From Megachile rotundata (Eukaryota > Arthropoda > Insecta > Hymenoptera > Megachilidae), in contig NW_027473329.1 in assembly GCF_050947335.1 (NCBI RefSeq), positions 1,116,001-1,180,000 on the forward strand: DNA of 64,000 bases. Direction: 5' to 3'. Both the position numbers and the translations under genes were made by a program. The notes beneath the pieces were generated by a model, which worked only from the letters and a program-made list of their open reading frames with translations, was not told the DNA's origin and made no database searches. This document shows positions 22,399 to 35,876 of this stretch, piece by piece; the stretch's first letter is position 1, and every line of letters starts with the position of its first letter.

Positions 22399-24108
22399 TG
22401 ATTGTGATTGTGTGATTGTGATTGTGTGATTGTGATTGTGTGATTGTGATTGTGTGATTGTGATTGTGTGATTGTGATTGTGTGATTGTGATTGTGTGAT
22501 TGTGATTGTGTGATTGTGATTGTGTGATTGTGATTGTGTGATTGTGATTGTGTGATTGTGATTGTGTGATTGTGATTGTGTGATTGTGATTGTGTGATTG
22601 TGATTGTGTGATTGTGATTGTGTGATTGTGATTGTGTGATTGTGATTGTGTGATTGTGATTGTGTGATTGTGATTGTGTGATTGTGATTGTGTGATTGTG
22701 ATTGTGTGATTGTGATTGTGTGATTGTGATTGTGTGATTGTGATTGTGTGATTGTGATTGTGTGATTGTGATTGTGTGATTGTGATTGTGTGATTGTGAT
22801 TGTGTGATTGTGATTGTGTGATTGTGATTGTGTGATTGTGATTGTGTGATTGTGATTGTGTGATTGTGATTGTGTGATTGTGATTGTGTGATTGTGATTG
22901 TGTGATTGTGATTGTGTGATTGTGATTGTGTGATTGTGATTGTGTGATTGTGATTGTGTGATTGTGATTGTGTGATTGTGATTGTGTGATTGTGATTGTG
23001 TGATTGTGATTGTGTGATTGTGATTGTGTGATTGTGATTGTGTGATTGTGATTGTGTGATTGTGATTGTGTGATTGTGATTGTGTGATTGTGATTGTGTG
23101 ATTGTGATTGTGTGATTGTGATTGTGTGATTGTGATTGTGTGATTGTGATTGTGTGATTGTGATTGTGTGATTGTGATTGTGTGATTGTGATTGTGTGAT
23201 TGTGATTGTGTGATTGTGATTGTGTGATTGTGATTGTGTGATTGTGATTGTGTGATTGTGATTGTGTGATTGTGATTGTGTGATTGTGATTGTGTGATTG
23301 TGATTGTGTGATTGTGATTGTGTGATTGTGATTGTGATTTGTGATTGTGTGATTGTGATTGTGTGATTGTGATTGTGTGATTGTGATTGTGTGATTGTGA
23401 TTGTGTGATTGTGATTGTGTGATTGTGATTGTGTGATTGTGATTGTGTGATTGTGATTGTGTGATTGTGATTGTGTGATTGTGATTGTGTGATTGTGATT
23501 GTGTGATTGTGATTGTGTGATTGTGATTGTGTGATTGTGATTGTGTGATTGTGATTGTGTGATTGTGATTGTGTGATTGTGATTGTGTGATTGTGATTGT
23601 GTGATTGTGATTGTGTGATTGTGATTGTGTGATTGTGATTGTGTGATTGTGATTGTGTGATTGTGATTGTGTGATTGTGATTGTGTGATTGTGATTGTGT
23701 GATTGTGATTGTGTGATTGTGATTGTGTGATTGTGATTGTGTGATTGTGATTGTGTGATTGTGATTGTGTGATTGTGATTGTGTGATTGTGATTGTGTGA
23801 TTGTGATTGTGTGATTGTGATTGTGTGATTGTGATTGTGTGATTGTGATTGTGTGATTGTGATTGTGTGATTGTGATTGTGTGATTGTGATTGTGTGATT
23901 GTGATTGTGTGATTGTGATTGTGTGATTGTGATTGTGTGATTGTGATTGTGTGATTGTGATTGTGTGATTGTGATTGTGTGATTGTGATTGTGTGATTGT
24001 GATTGTGTGATTGTGATTGTGTGATTGTGATTGTGTGATTGTGATTGTGTGATTGTGATTGTGTGATTGTGATTGTGTGATTGTGATTGTGTGATTGTGA
24101 TTGTGTGA
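22399..24108. repeat. Long 14-mer block with one register break
   Basis: About 122 copies. A single break at about 23326-23345 contains an extra GTGATT and a 7-bp unit (TGTGATT); the rest is uniform on both sides. Confidence 0.92.
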
Positions 24109-25217
24109 TTGTGTGAGTGTGTGATTGTGTGATTGTGTGAGTGTGTGATTGTGTGATTGAGTGATTGTGTGATTGTGTGATTGTGTGATTGTGTGGTTGT
24201 GTGATTGTGTGATTGTGTGATTGTGTGATTGTGTGATTGTGTGATTGTGATTGTGTGATTGCGTGATTGTGTGCTTCTGTGATTGTGTGCTTCTGTGATT
24301 GTGTGATTGTGTGATTTTGTGATTGTGTGATTGTGTGATTGCGTGATTTTGTGATTGTGTGAGTGTGTGATTGTGTGATTGTGTGATTGAGTGATTGTGT
24401 GCTTGTGTGATTGTATACTTGTGTGATTGTGTGATTGTGTGATTGTGATTGTGTGATTGTGTGATTGTGTGATTGTGGGATTGTGTGATTGTGTGATTGT
24501 GACTGTGTGATTGTGTGAGTGTGTGATTGTGTGATTGAGTGATTGTGTGCTTGTATGATTGTGTGGTTGTGTGGTTGTGTGATTGTCCGATTGTGTGATT
24601 GTGTGATTGTGTGATTGTGTAATTGTGATTGTGCGATTCTGATTGTGTGATTGTGTGATTGTGTGATTGTGATTGTGTAATTGTGAGATTGTGTGATTGT
24701 GTGATTGTGTGGTTGTGTGACCGTGATTGTGTGATCGTGATAGTGTGATCGTGATTGTGTGATCGTGATTGTGTGATTGCGTGATTGCGATTGTGTGATT
24801 GTGTGACTGTGTGATTGTGTGACTGTGTGATTGTGTGATTGTGTGATTGTGTGATTGTGTGATTGTGTGATTGTGTGATTGTGTGATTGTGTGATTGTGC
24901 GATTGTGCGATTGTGTGATTGTGTGATTGTGTGATTGTGTGATTGTGTGATTGTGTGATTGTGTGATTGTGTGATTGTGTGATTGTGCGATTGTGCGATT
25001 GTGTGATTGTGTGATTGTGTGATTGTGTGATTGTGTGATTGTGTGATTGTGTGATTGTGTGATTGTGTGATTGTGTGATTGTGTGATTGTGTGATTGTGT
25101 GATTGTGTGATTGTGTGATTGTGTGATTGTGTGATTGTGTGATTGTGTGATTGTGTGATTGTGTGATTGTGTGATTGAGTTATTGTGTGCTTGTGTGATT
25201 GTGTGATTGTGTGATTG
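24109..25217. repeat. 8-mer segment with M module copy 2
   Basis: gcttctg occurs twice (about 24273 and 24289), then gattttg, gcgtgattttg, gtatac (24413), gtggg, gtccg (24585, 172 bp after gtatac), gcgattctg, accg with gatcg. A run of 8-mers holds two gcgattgtgcg pairs at 24899 and 24987, 88 bp (11 units) apart. Ends with gagttattg and gcttg. Confidence 0.9.
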
Positions 25218-25684
25218 TGTGATTGTGATTGTGTGATTGTGATTGTGTGATTGTGATTGTGTGATTGTGATTGTGTGATTGTGATTGTGTGATTGTGATT
25301 GTGTGATTGTGATTGTGTGATTGTGATTGTGTGATTGTGATTGTGTGATTATGATTGTGTGATTGTGATTGTGTGATTGTGATTGTGTGATTGTGATTGT
25401 GTGATTGTGATTGTGTGATTGTGATTGTGTGATTGTGATTGTGTGATTGTGATTGTGTGATTGTGATTGTGTGATTGTGATTGTGTGATTGTGATTGTGT
25501 GATTGTGATTGTGTGATTGTGATTGTGTGATTGTGATTGTGTGATTGTGATTGTGTGATTGTGATTGTGTGATTGTGATTGTGTGATTGTGATTGTGTGA
25601 TTGTGATTGTGTGATTGTGATTGTGTGATTGTGATTGTGTGATTGTGATGGTGTGATTGTGATTGTGTGATTGTGATTGTGTGA
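25218..25684. repeat. 14-mer block, about 33 copies
   Basis: Uniform, with gattatg near 25350 and the terminal gatggtg near 25650. Confidence 0.92.
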
Positions 25685-26597
25685 TTGTGTGAGTGTGTGA
25701 TTGTGTGATTGAGTGATTGTGTGATTGTGTGATTGTGTGATTGTGTGATTGTGATTGTGTGATTGCGTGATTGTGTGATTCTGTGATTGTGTGATTTTGT
25801 GATTGTGTGATTGTGTGATTGCGTGATTGTGTGATTGTGTGATTGTGTGATTGTGTGATTGTGTGAGTGTGTGATTGTGTGATTGTGTGATTGAGTGATT
25901 GTGTGCTTGTGTGATTGCGTGATTGTGTGATTGTGTGATGGTGTGATTGTGTGATTGTGTGAATGTGTGATTGCGTGATCGTGTGATTGTGTGATCGTGT
26001 GATCGTGTGATCGTGTGATTGTGTGATTGTGTGATTGTGTGATTGTGTGATTGTGTGATTGTGTGATTGTGTGATTGTGTGATTGTGTGATTGTGATTGT
26101 GTGATTGCGTGATTGTGTGATTCTGTGATTGTGTGATTTTGTGATTGTGTGATTGTGTGATTGCGTGATTGTGTGATTGTGTGATTGTGTGATTGTGTGA
26201 TTGTGTGAGTGTGTGATTGTGTGATTGTGTGATTGAGTGATTGTGTGCTTGTGTGATTGCGTGATTGTGTGATTGTGTGATGGTGTGATTGTGTGATTGT
26301 GTGAATGTGTGATTGCGTGATCGTGTGATTGTGTGATCGTGTGATCGTGTGATCGTGTGATTGTGTGATTGTGTGATTTTGCGATTGAGTGATTGTGTGC
26401 TTGTGTGATTGTGTGATTGTGTGATTGTGTGATTGTGTGATTGTGTGATTGCGTGATTGTGTGATCGTGTGATTGCGTGATTGCGTGATTGCGTGATTGT
26501 GTGATTGTGTGATTGTGTGATTGTGTGATTGTGTGATTGTGTGATTGTGTGATTGTGTGATTGAGTTATTGTGTGCTTGTGTGATTGTGTGATTGTG
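25685..26597. repeat. 8-mer segment with K pair
   Basis: K copies at gattctg 25777 and 26119 (342 bp apart, as in the 15.7-kb pair), gattttgcg, gcgtg triplet with gatcg (about 26462), then canonical 8-mers, gagttattg (about 26573) and gcttg. H is absent here. Confidence 0.9.
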
Positions 26598-27240
26598 TGA
26601 TTGTGTGATTGTGATTGTGTGATTGTGATTGTGTGATTGTGATTGTGTGATTGTGATTGTGTGATTGTGATTGTGTGATTGTGATTGTGTGATTGTGATT
26701 GTGTGATTGTGATTGTGTGATTGTGATTGTGTGATTGTGATTGTGTGATTGTGATTGTGTGATTGTGATTGTGTGATTGTGATTGTGTGATTGTGATTGT
26801 GTGATTGTGATTGTGTGATTGTGATTGTGTGATTGTGATTGTGTGATTGTGATTGTGTGATTGTGATTGTGTGATTGTGATTGTGTGATTGTGATTGTGT
26901 GATTGTGATTGTGTGATTGTGATTGTGTGATTGTGATTGTGTGATTGTGATTGTGTGATTGTGATTGTGTGATTGTGATTGTGTGATTGTGATTGTGTGA
27001 TTGTGATTGTGTGATTGTGATTGTGTGATTGTGATTGTGTGATTGTGATTGTGTGATTGTGATTGTGTGATTGTGATTGTGTGATTGTGATTGTGTGATT
27101 GTGATTGTGTGATTGTGATTGTGTGATTGTGATTGTGTGATTGTGATTGTGTGATTGTGATTGTGTGATTGTGATTGTGTGATTGTGATTGTGTGATTGT
27201 GATGGTGTGATTGTGATTGTGTGATTGTGATTGTGTGATT
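26598..27240. repeat. 14-mer block, about 46 copies
   Basis: Uniform, with gatggtg near 27210, three units from the end. Confidence 0.92.
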
Positions 27241-30200
27241 GTGTGAGTGTGTGATTGTGTGATTGAGTGATTGTGTGATTGTGTGATTGTGTGATTGTGT
27301 GATTGTGATTGTGTGATTGCGTGATTGTGTGATTCTGTGATTGTGTGATTTTGTGATTGTGTGATTGTGTGATTGCGTGATTGTGTGATTGTGTGATTGT
27401 GTGATTGTGTGATTGTGTGAGTGTGTGATTGTGTGATTGTGTGATTGAGTGATTGTGTGCTTGTGTGATTGCGTGATTGTGTGATTGTGTGATGGTGTGA
27501 TTGTGTGATTGTGTGAATGTGTGATTGCGTGATCGTGTGATTGTGTGATCGTGTGATCGTGTGATCGTGTGATTGTGTGATTGTGTGATTGTGTGATTGT
27601 GTGATTGTGTGATTGTGTGATTGTGTGATTGTGTGATTGTGTGATTGTGTGATTGTGATTGTGTGATTGCGTGATTGTGTGATTCTGTGATTGTGTGATT
27701 TTGTGATTGTGTGATTGTGTGATTGCGTGATTGTGTGATTGTGTGATTGTGTGATTGTGTGATTGTGTGAGTGTGTGATTGTGTGATTGTGTGATTGAGT
27801 GATTGTGTGCTTGTGTGATTGCGTGATTGTGTGATTGTGTGATGGTGTGATTGTGTGATTGTGTGAATGTGTGATTGCGTGATCGTGTGATTGTGTGATC
27901 GTGTGATCGTGTGATCGTGTGATTGTGTGATTGTGTGATTTTGCGATTGAGTGATTGTGTGCTTGTGTGATTGTGTGATTGTGTGATTGTGTGATTGTGT
28001 GATTGTGTGATTGCGTGATTGTGTGATCGTGTGATTGCGTGATTGCGTGATTGCGTGATTGTGTGATTGTGTGATTGTGTGATTGTGTGATTGTGTGATT
28101 GTGTGATTGTGTGATTGTGTGATTGTGTGATTGTGTGATTGCGTGATTGTGTGATTGTGTGATTGTGTGATTGCGTGATTGTGTGATTCTGTGATTGTGT
28201 AATTGTGTGATTGTGTGATGGTGTGATTGTGTGATTGTGTGGATGTGTGATTGCGTGATCGTGTGATTGTGTGATCGTGTGATCTTGTGATCGTGTGATT
28301 GTGTGATTGTGTGATTTTGCGATTGTGTGATTGTGTGATTGTGTGATTGTGTGAGTGTGTGATTGTGTGATTGAGTGATTGTGTGCTTGTGTGATTGTGT
28401 GGTTGTGTGATTGTGTGATTAGGCGATTGTGTGATTGTGTGATTGTGTGATTGTGTGATTGTGTGATTATGTGGTTGTGTGATTGTGTGATTGTGTGATT
28501 GTGTGATTGTGACTGTGTGATTGTGTGAGTGTGTGATTGTGTGATTGAGTGATTGTGTGCTTGTGTGATTGTGTGGTTTTGTGGTTGTGTGATTGTGTGA
28601 TTGTGTGATTGTGTGGTTGTGTGATTGAGTGATTGTGTGCTTGTATGATTGTGTGGTTGTGTGGTTGTGTGATTGTCTGATTGTGTGATTGTGTGATTGT
28701 GTGATTGTGTGATTGTGTGATTGTGTGATTGTGTGATTGTGTGATTGTGTGATTGTGTGATTGTGTGATTGTGTGATTGTGTGATTGTGGGATTTTGTGA
28801 TTGTGTGATTGTGTGATTGCGTGATTGTGTGATTGTGTGATTGTGTGATTGTGTGATTGCGTGATTGTGTGATTGTGTGATGGTGTGATTGTGTGATTGT
28901 GTGAATGTGTGATTGCGTGATCGTGTGATTGTGTGATCGTGTGATCGTGTGATCGTGTGATCGTGTGATTGTGTGATTGTGTGATTTTGCGATTGAGTGA
29001 TTGTGTGCTTGTGTGATTGTGTGATTGTGTGATTGTGTGATTGTGTGATTGTGTGATTGCGTGATTGTGTGATCGTGTGATTGCGTGATTGCGTGATTGC
29101 GTGATTGTGTGATTGTGTGATTGTGTGATTGTGTGATTGTGTGATTGTGTGATTGTGTGATTGTGTGATTGTGTGATTGTGTGATTGCGTGATTGTGTGA
29201 TTGTGTGATTGTGTGATTGCGTGATTGTGTGATTCTGTGATTGTGTGATTGTGTGATTGTGTGATGGTGTGATTGTGTGATTGTGTGGATGTGTGATTGC
29301 GTGATCGTGTGATTGTGTGATCGTGTGATCTTGTGATCGTGTGATTGTGTGATTGTGTGATTTTGCGATTGTGTGATTGTGTGATTGTGTGATTGTGTGA
29401 GTGTGTGATTGTGTGATTGAGTGATTGTGTGCTTGTGTGATTGTGTGGTTGTGTGATTGTGTGATTAGGCGATTGTGTGATTGTGTGATTGTGTGATTGT
29501 GTGATTGTGTGATTATGTGGTTGTGTGATTGTGTGATTGTGTGATTGTGTGATTGTGACTGTGTGATTGTGTGAGTGTGTGATTGTGTGATTGAGTGATT
29601 GTGTGCTTGTGTGATTGTGTGGTTTTGTGGTTGTGTGATTGTGTGATTGTGTGATTGTGTGGTTGTGTGATTGAGTGATTGTGTGCTTGTATGATTGTGT
29701 GGTTGTGTGGTTGTGTGATTGTGTGATTGTGTGATTGTGTGATTGTGTGATTGTGTGATTGTGTGATTGTGTGATTGTGTGATTGTGTGATTGTGTGATT
29801 GTGGGATTGTGTGATTGTGTGATTGTGACTGTGTGATTGTGTGAGTGTGTGATTGTGTGATTGAGTGATTGTGTGCTTGTATGATTGTGTGGTTGTGTGG
29901 TTGTGTGATTGTGTGATTGTGTGATTGTGTGATTGTGTAATTGTGATTGTGCGATTCTGATTGTGTGATTGTGTGATTGTGTGGTTGTGTGATTGTGTAA
30001 TTGTGAGATTGTGTGATTGTGTGCTTGTGTGATTGTGTGATTGTGATTGTGTGATTGTGTGATTGTGTGATTGTGTGATAGTGTGATTGTGTGATTGTGT
30101 GATTGTGTGGTTGTGTGACCGTGATTGTGTGATCGTGATTGTGTGATCGTGATTGTGTGATCGTGATTGTGTGATTGCGTGATTGCGATTGTGTGATTGT

Positions 30201-32270
30201 GTGACTGTGTGATTGTGTGATTGTGTGATTGTGTGCTTGTGTGATTGTGTGATTGTGTGATTGTGTGATTGTGTGATTGTGTGATTGTGTGATTGTGTGA
30301 TTGAGTGATTGTGTGATTGTGTGATTGTGTGATTGTGTGATTGTGTGATTGTGTGATTGTGTGATTGTGTGATTGTGTGATTGTGTGATTGTGTGATTGT
30401 GTGATTGTGTGATTTTGCGATTGTGTGATTGTGTGATTGTGTGATTGTGTGAGTGTGTGAGTGTGTGATTGTGTGATTGAGTGATTGTGTGCTTGTGTGA
30501 TTGTGTGGTTGTGTGATTGTGTGATTAGGCGATTGTGTGATTGTGTGATTGTGTGATTGTGTGATTGTGTGATTATGTGGTTGTGTGATTGTGTGATTGT
30601 GTGATTGCGTGATTGTGACTGTGTGATTGTGTGAGTGTGTGATTGTGTGATTGAGTGATTGTGTGCATGTGTGATTGTGTGATTGTGTGATTGTGTGATT
30701 GTGTGATTGTGTGATTGTGTGATTGTGTGATTGAGTGATTGTGTGATTGTGTGATTGTGTGATTGTGTGATTGTGTGATTGTGTGATTGTGTGATTGTGT
30801 GATTGTGTGATTGTGTGATTGTGTGATTGTGTGATTTTGCGATTGTGTGATTGTGTGATTGTGTGATTGTGTGAGTGTGTGATTGCGTGATTGCGTGATT
30901 GCGTGATTGTGTGATTGTGTGATCGTGATTGTGTGATTGCGTGATTGCGATTGTGTGATTGTGTGACTGTGTGATTGTGTGATTGTGTGATTGTGTGCTT
31001 GTGTGATTGTGTGATTGTGTGATTGTGTGATTCTGTGATTGTGTGATTGTGTGATTGTGTGATGGTGTGATTGTGTGATTGTGTGGATGTGTGATTGCGT
31101 GATCGTGTGATTGTGTGATCGTGTGATCTTGTGATCGTGTGATTGTGTGATTGTGTGATTTTGCGATTGTGTGATTGTGTGATTGTGTGATTGTGTGAGT
31201 GTGTGATTGTGTGATTGAGTGATTGTGTGCTTGTGTGATTGTGTGGTTGTGTGATTGTGTGATTAGGCGATTGTGTGATTGTGTGATTGTGTGATTGTGT
31301 GATTGTGTGATTATGTGGTTGTGTGATTGTGTGATTGTGTGATTGTGTGATTGTGACTGTGTGATTGTGTGAGTGTGTGATTGTGTGATTGAGTGATTGT
31401 GTGCTTGTGTGATTGTGTGGTTTTGTGGTTGTGTGATTGTGTGATTGTGTGATTGTGTGGTTGTGTGATTGAGTGATTGTGTGCTTGTATGATTGTGTGG
31501 TTGTGTGGTTGTGTGATTGTGTGATTGTGTGATTGTGTGATTGTGTGATTGTGTGATTGTGTGATTGTGTGATTGTGTGATTGTGTGATTGTGTGATTGT
31601 GTGATTGTGTGATTGTGTGATTGTGGGATTGTGTGATTGTGTGATTGTGACTGTGTGATTGTGTGAGTGTGTGATTGTGTGATTGAGTGATTGTGTGCTT
31701 GTATGATTGTGTGGTTGTGTGGTTGTGTGATTGTGTGATTGTGTGATTGTGTGATTGTGTAATTGTGATTGTGCGATTCTGATTGTGTGATTGTGTGATT
31801 GTGTGGTTGTGTGATTGTGTAATTGTGAGATTGTGTGATTGTGTGCTTGTGTGATTGTGTGATTGTGATTGTGTGATTGTGTGATTGTGTGATTGTGTGA
31901 TAGTGTGATTGTGTGATTGTGTGATTGTGTGGTTGTGTGACCGTGATTGTGTGATCGTGATTGTGTGATCGTGATTGTGTGATCGTGATTGTGTGATTGC
32001 GTGATTGCGATTGTGTGATTGTGTGACTGTGTGATTGTGTGATTGTGTGATTGTGTGCTTGTGTGATTGTGTGATTGTGTGATTGTGTGATTGTGTGATT
32101 GTCTGATTGTGTGATTGTGTGATTGAGTGATTGTGTGATTGTGTGATTGTGTGATTGTGTGATTGTGTGATTGTGTGATTGTGTGATTGTGTGATTGTGT
32201 GATTGTGTGATTGTGTGATTGTGTGATTGTGTGATTGAGTGATTGTGTGCTTGTGTGATTGTGTGATTGT
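27241..32270. repeat. 5-kb 8-mer segment with tandem H modules 3 to 6
   Basis: K pair at gattctg 27331 and 27681 (350 bp). H modules with attaggcg at 28418, 29464, 30524 and 31262; ggttttgtgg follows 157 bp later in the first, second and fourth (28575, 29621, 31419). The third loses this marker and changes to gcatg (about 30665). A partial K piece lies at 28876-28970. accg modules are at about 30118 and 31939. The longest 14-mer-free stretch in the window. Confidence 0.9.
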
Positions 32271-32847
32271 GTGATTGTGATTGTGTGATTGTGATTGTGT
32301 GATTGTGATTGTGTGATTGTGATTGTGTGATTGTGATTGTGTGATTGTGATTGTGTGATTGTGATTGTGTGATTGTGATTGTGTGATTGTGATTGTGTGA
32401 TTGTGATTGTGTGATTGTGATTGTGTGATTGTGATTGTGTGATTGTGATTGTGTGATTGTGATTGTGTGATTGTGATTGTGTGATTGTGATTGTGTGATT
32501 GTGATTGTGTGATTGTGATTGTGTGATTGTGATTGTGTGATTGTGATTGTGTGATTGTGATTGTGTTATTGTGATTGTGTGATTGTGATTGTGTGATTGT
32601 GATTGTGTGATTGTGATTGTGTGATTGTGATTGTGTGATTGTGATTGTGTGATTGTGATTGTGTGATTGTGATTGTGTGATTGTGTGATTGTGATTGTGT
32701 GATTGTGATTGTGTGATTGTGATTGTGTGATTGTGATTGTGTGATTGTGATTGTGCGATTGTGATTGTGCGATTGTGATTGTGTGATTGCGATTGTGTGA
32801 TTGCGATTGTGTGATTGTGATTGTGTGATTGTGATTGTGTGATTGTG
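32271..32847. repeat. 14-mer block with gttattg and gcg variants
   Basis: About 41 units. gttattg (TTA at 32566), one extra 8-mer (about 32685), two gcgatt units (about 32757 and 32771) and two gattgcg units (about 32789 and 32803). The same variant set at the same end recurs in the blocks ending at 47965 and, in part, 55800. Confidence 0.9.
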
Positions 32848-32975
32848 ACTGTGTGATTGAGTGAGTGTGTGATTGTGTGATTGTGTCATTGTGTGATTGT
32901 GTGGTTGTGTGATTGTGTGATTGTGATTGTGTGATGGTGATTGTGTGATTGTGATTGTGTGATTGTGTGATTGTG
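32848..32975. repeat. J module copy 2
   Basis: gactg, gattgagtgag, gtcattg (TCA 32886), gtggttg, gatggtg (32933) and extra 8-mers. Same spacing as J copies 1 and 4. Confidence 0.9.
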
Positions 32976-35876
32976 TGATTGTGATTGTGTGATTGTGATT
33001 GTGTGATTGTGATTGTGTGATTGTGATTGTGTGATTGTGATTGTGTGATTGTGATTGTGTGATTGTGATTGTGTGATTGTGATTGTGTGATTGTGATTGT
33101 GATTGTGATTGTGTGATTGTGATTGTGTGATTGTGATTGTGTGATTGTGATTGTGTGATTGTGATTGTGTGATTGTGATTGTGTGATTGTGATTGTGTGA
33201 TTGTGATTGTGTGATTGTGATTGTGTGATTGTGATTGTGTGATTGTGATTGTGTGATTGTGATTGTGTGATTGTGATTGTGTGATTGTGATTGTGTGATT
33301 GTGATTGTGTGATTGTGATTGTGTGATTGTGATTGTGTGATTGTGATTGTGTGATTGTGATTGTGTGATTGTGATTGTGTGATTGTGATTGTGTGATTGT
33401 GATTGTGTGATTGTGATTGTGTGATTGTGATTGTGTGATTGTGATTGTGTGATTGTGATTGTGTGATTGTGATTGTGTGATTGTGATTGTGTGATTGTGA
33501 TTGTGTGATTGTGATTGTGTGATTGTGATTGTGTGATTGTGATTGTGTGATTGTGATTGTGTGATTGTGATTGTGTGATTGTGATTGTGTGATTGTGATT
33601 GTGTGATTGTGATTGTGTGATTGTGATTGTGTGATTGTGATTGTGTGATTGTGATTGTGTGATTGTGATTGTGTGATTGTGATTGTGTGATTGTGATTGT
33701 GTGATTGTGATTGTGTGATTGTGATTGTGTGATTGTGATTGTGTGATTGTGATTGTGTGATTGTGATTGTGTGATTGTGATTGTGTGATTGTGATTGTGT
33801 GATTGTGATTGTGTGATTGTGATTGTGTGATTGTGATTGTGTGATTGTGATTGTGTGATTGTGATTGTGTGATTGTGATTGTGTGATTGTGATTGTGTGA
33901 TTGTGATTGTGTGATTGTGATTGTGTGATTGTGATTGTGTGATTGTGATTGTGTGATTGTGATTGTGTGATTGTGATTGTGTGATTGTGATTGTGTGATT
34001 GTGATTGTGTGATTGTGATTGTGTGATTGTGATTGTGTGATTGTGATTGTGTGATTGTGATTGTGTGATTGTGATTGTGTGATTGTGATTGTGTGATTGT
34101 GATTGTGTGATTGTGATTGTGTGATTGTGATTGTGTGATTGTGATTGTGTGATTGTGATTGTGTGATTGTGATTGTGTGATTGTGATTGTGTGATTGTGA
34201 TTGTGTGATTGTGATTGTGTGATTGTGATTGTGTGATTGTGATTGTGTGATTGTGATTGTGTGATTGTGATTGTGTGATTGTGATTGTGTGATTGTGATT
34301 GTGTGATTGTGATTGTGTGATTGTGATTGTGTGATTGTGATTGTGTGATTGTGATTGTGTGATTGTGATTGTGTGATTGTGATTGTGTGATTGTGATTGT
34401 GTGATTGTGATTGTGTGATTGTGATTGTGTGATTGTGATTGTGTGATTGTGATTGTGTGATTGTGATTGTGTGATTGTGATTGTGTGATTGTGATTGTGT
34501 GATTGTGATTGTGTGATTGTGATTGTGTGATTGTGATTGTGTGATTGTGATTGTGTGATTGTGATTGTGTGATTGTGATTGTGTGATTGTGATTGTGTGA
34601 TTGTGATTGTGTGATTGTGATTGTGTGATTGTGATTGTGTGATTGTGATTGTGTGATTGTGATTGTGTGATTGTGATTGTGTGATTGTGATTGTGTGATT
34701 GTGATTGTGTGATTGTGATTGTGTGATTGTGATTGTGTGATTGTGATTGTGTGATTGTGATTGTGTGATTGTGATTGTGTGATTGTGATTGTGTGATTGT
34801 GATTGTGTGATTGTGATTGTGTGATTGTGATTGTGTGATTGTGATTGTGTGATTGTGATTGTGTGATTGTGATTGTGTGATTGTGATTGTGTGATTGTGA
34901 TTGTGTGATTGTGATTGTGTGATTGTGATTGTGTGATTGTGATTGTGTGATTGTGATTGTGTGATTGTGATTGTGTGATTGTGATTGTGTGATTGTGATT
35001 GTGTGATTGTGATTGTGTGATTGTGATTGTGTGATTGTGATTGTGTGATTGTGATTGTGTGATTGTGATTGTGTGATTGTGATTGTGTGATTGTGATTGT
35101 GTGATTGTGATTGTGTGATTGTGATTGTGTGATTGTGATTGTGTGATTGTGATTGTGTGATTGTGATTGTGTGATTGTGATTGTGTGATTGTGATTGTGT
35201 GATTGTGATTGTGTGATTGTGATTGTGTGATTGTGATTGTGTGATTGTGATTGTGTGATTGTGATTGTGTGATTGTGATTGTGTGATTGTGATTGTGTGA
35301 TTGTGATTGTGTGATTGTGATTGTGTGATTGTGATTGTGTGATTGTGATTGTGTGATTGTGATTGTGTGATTGTGATTGTGTGATTGTGATTGTGTGATT
35401 GTGATTGTGTGATTGTGATTGTGTGATTGTGATTGTGTGATTGTGATTGTGTGATTGTGATTGTGTGATTGTGATTGTGTGATTGTGATTGTGTGATTGT
35501 GATTGTGTGATTGTGATTGTGTGATTGTGATTGTGTGATTGTGATTGTGTGATTGTGATTGTGTGATTGTGATTGTGTGATTGTGATTGTGTGATTGTGA
35601 TTGTGTGATTGTGATTGTGTGATTGTGATTGTGTGATTGTGATTGTGTGATTGTGATTGTGTGATTGTGATTGTGTGATTGTGATTGTGTGATTGTGATT
35701 GTGTGATTGTGATTGTGTGATTGTGATTGTGTGATTGTGATTGTGTGATTGTGATTGTGTGATTGTGATTGTGTGATTGTGATTGTGTGATTGTGATTGT
35801 GTGATTGTGATTGTGTGATTGTGATTGTGTGATTGTGATTGTGTGATTGTGATTGTGTGATTGTGATTGTGTGATT
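32976..35876. repeat. Longest 14-mer block, about 206 copies
   Basis: An extra 6-mer near 33100; from about 33112 to 35876 (about 197 units, 2.76 kb) I saw no deviation. It is the longest homogeneous run in the window, and its copy number is the figure most likely to be wrong in an assembly. Confidence 0.93.
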
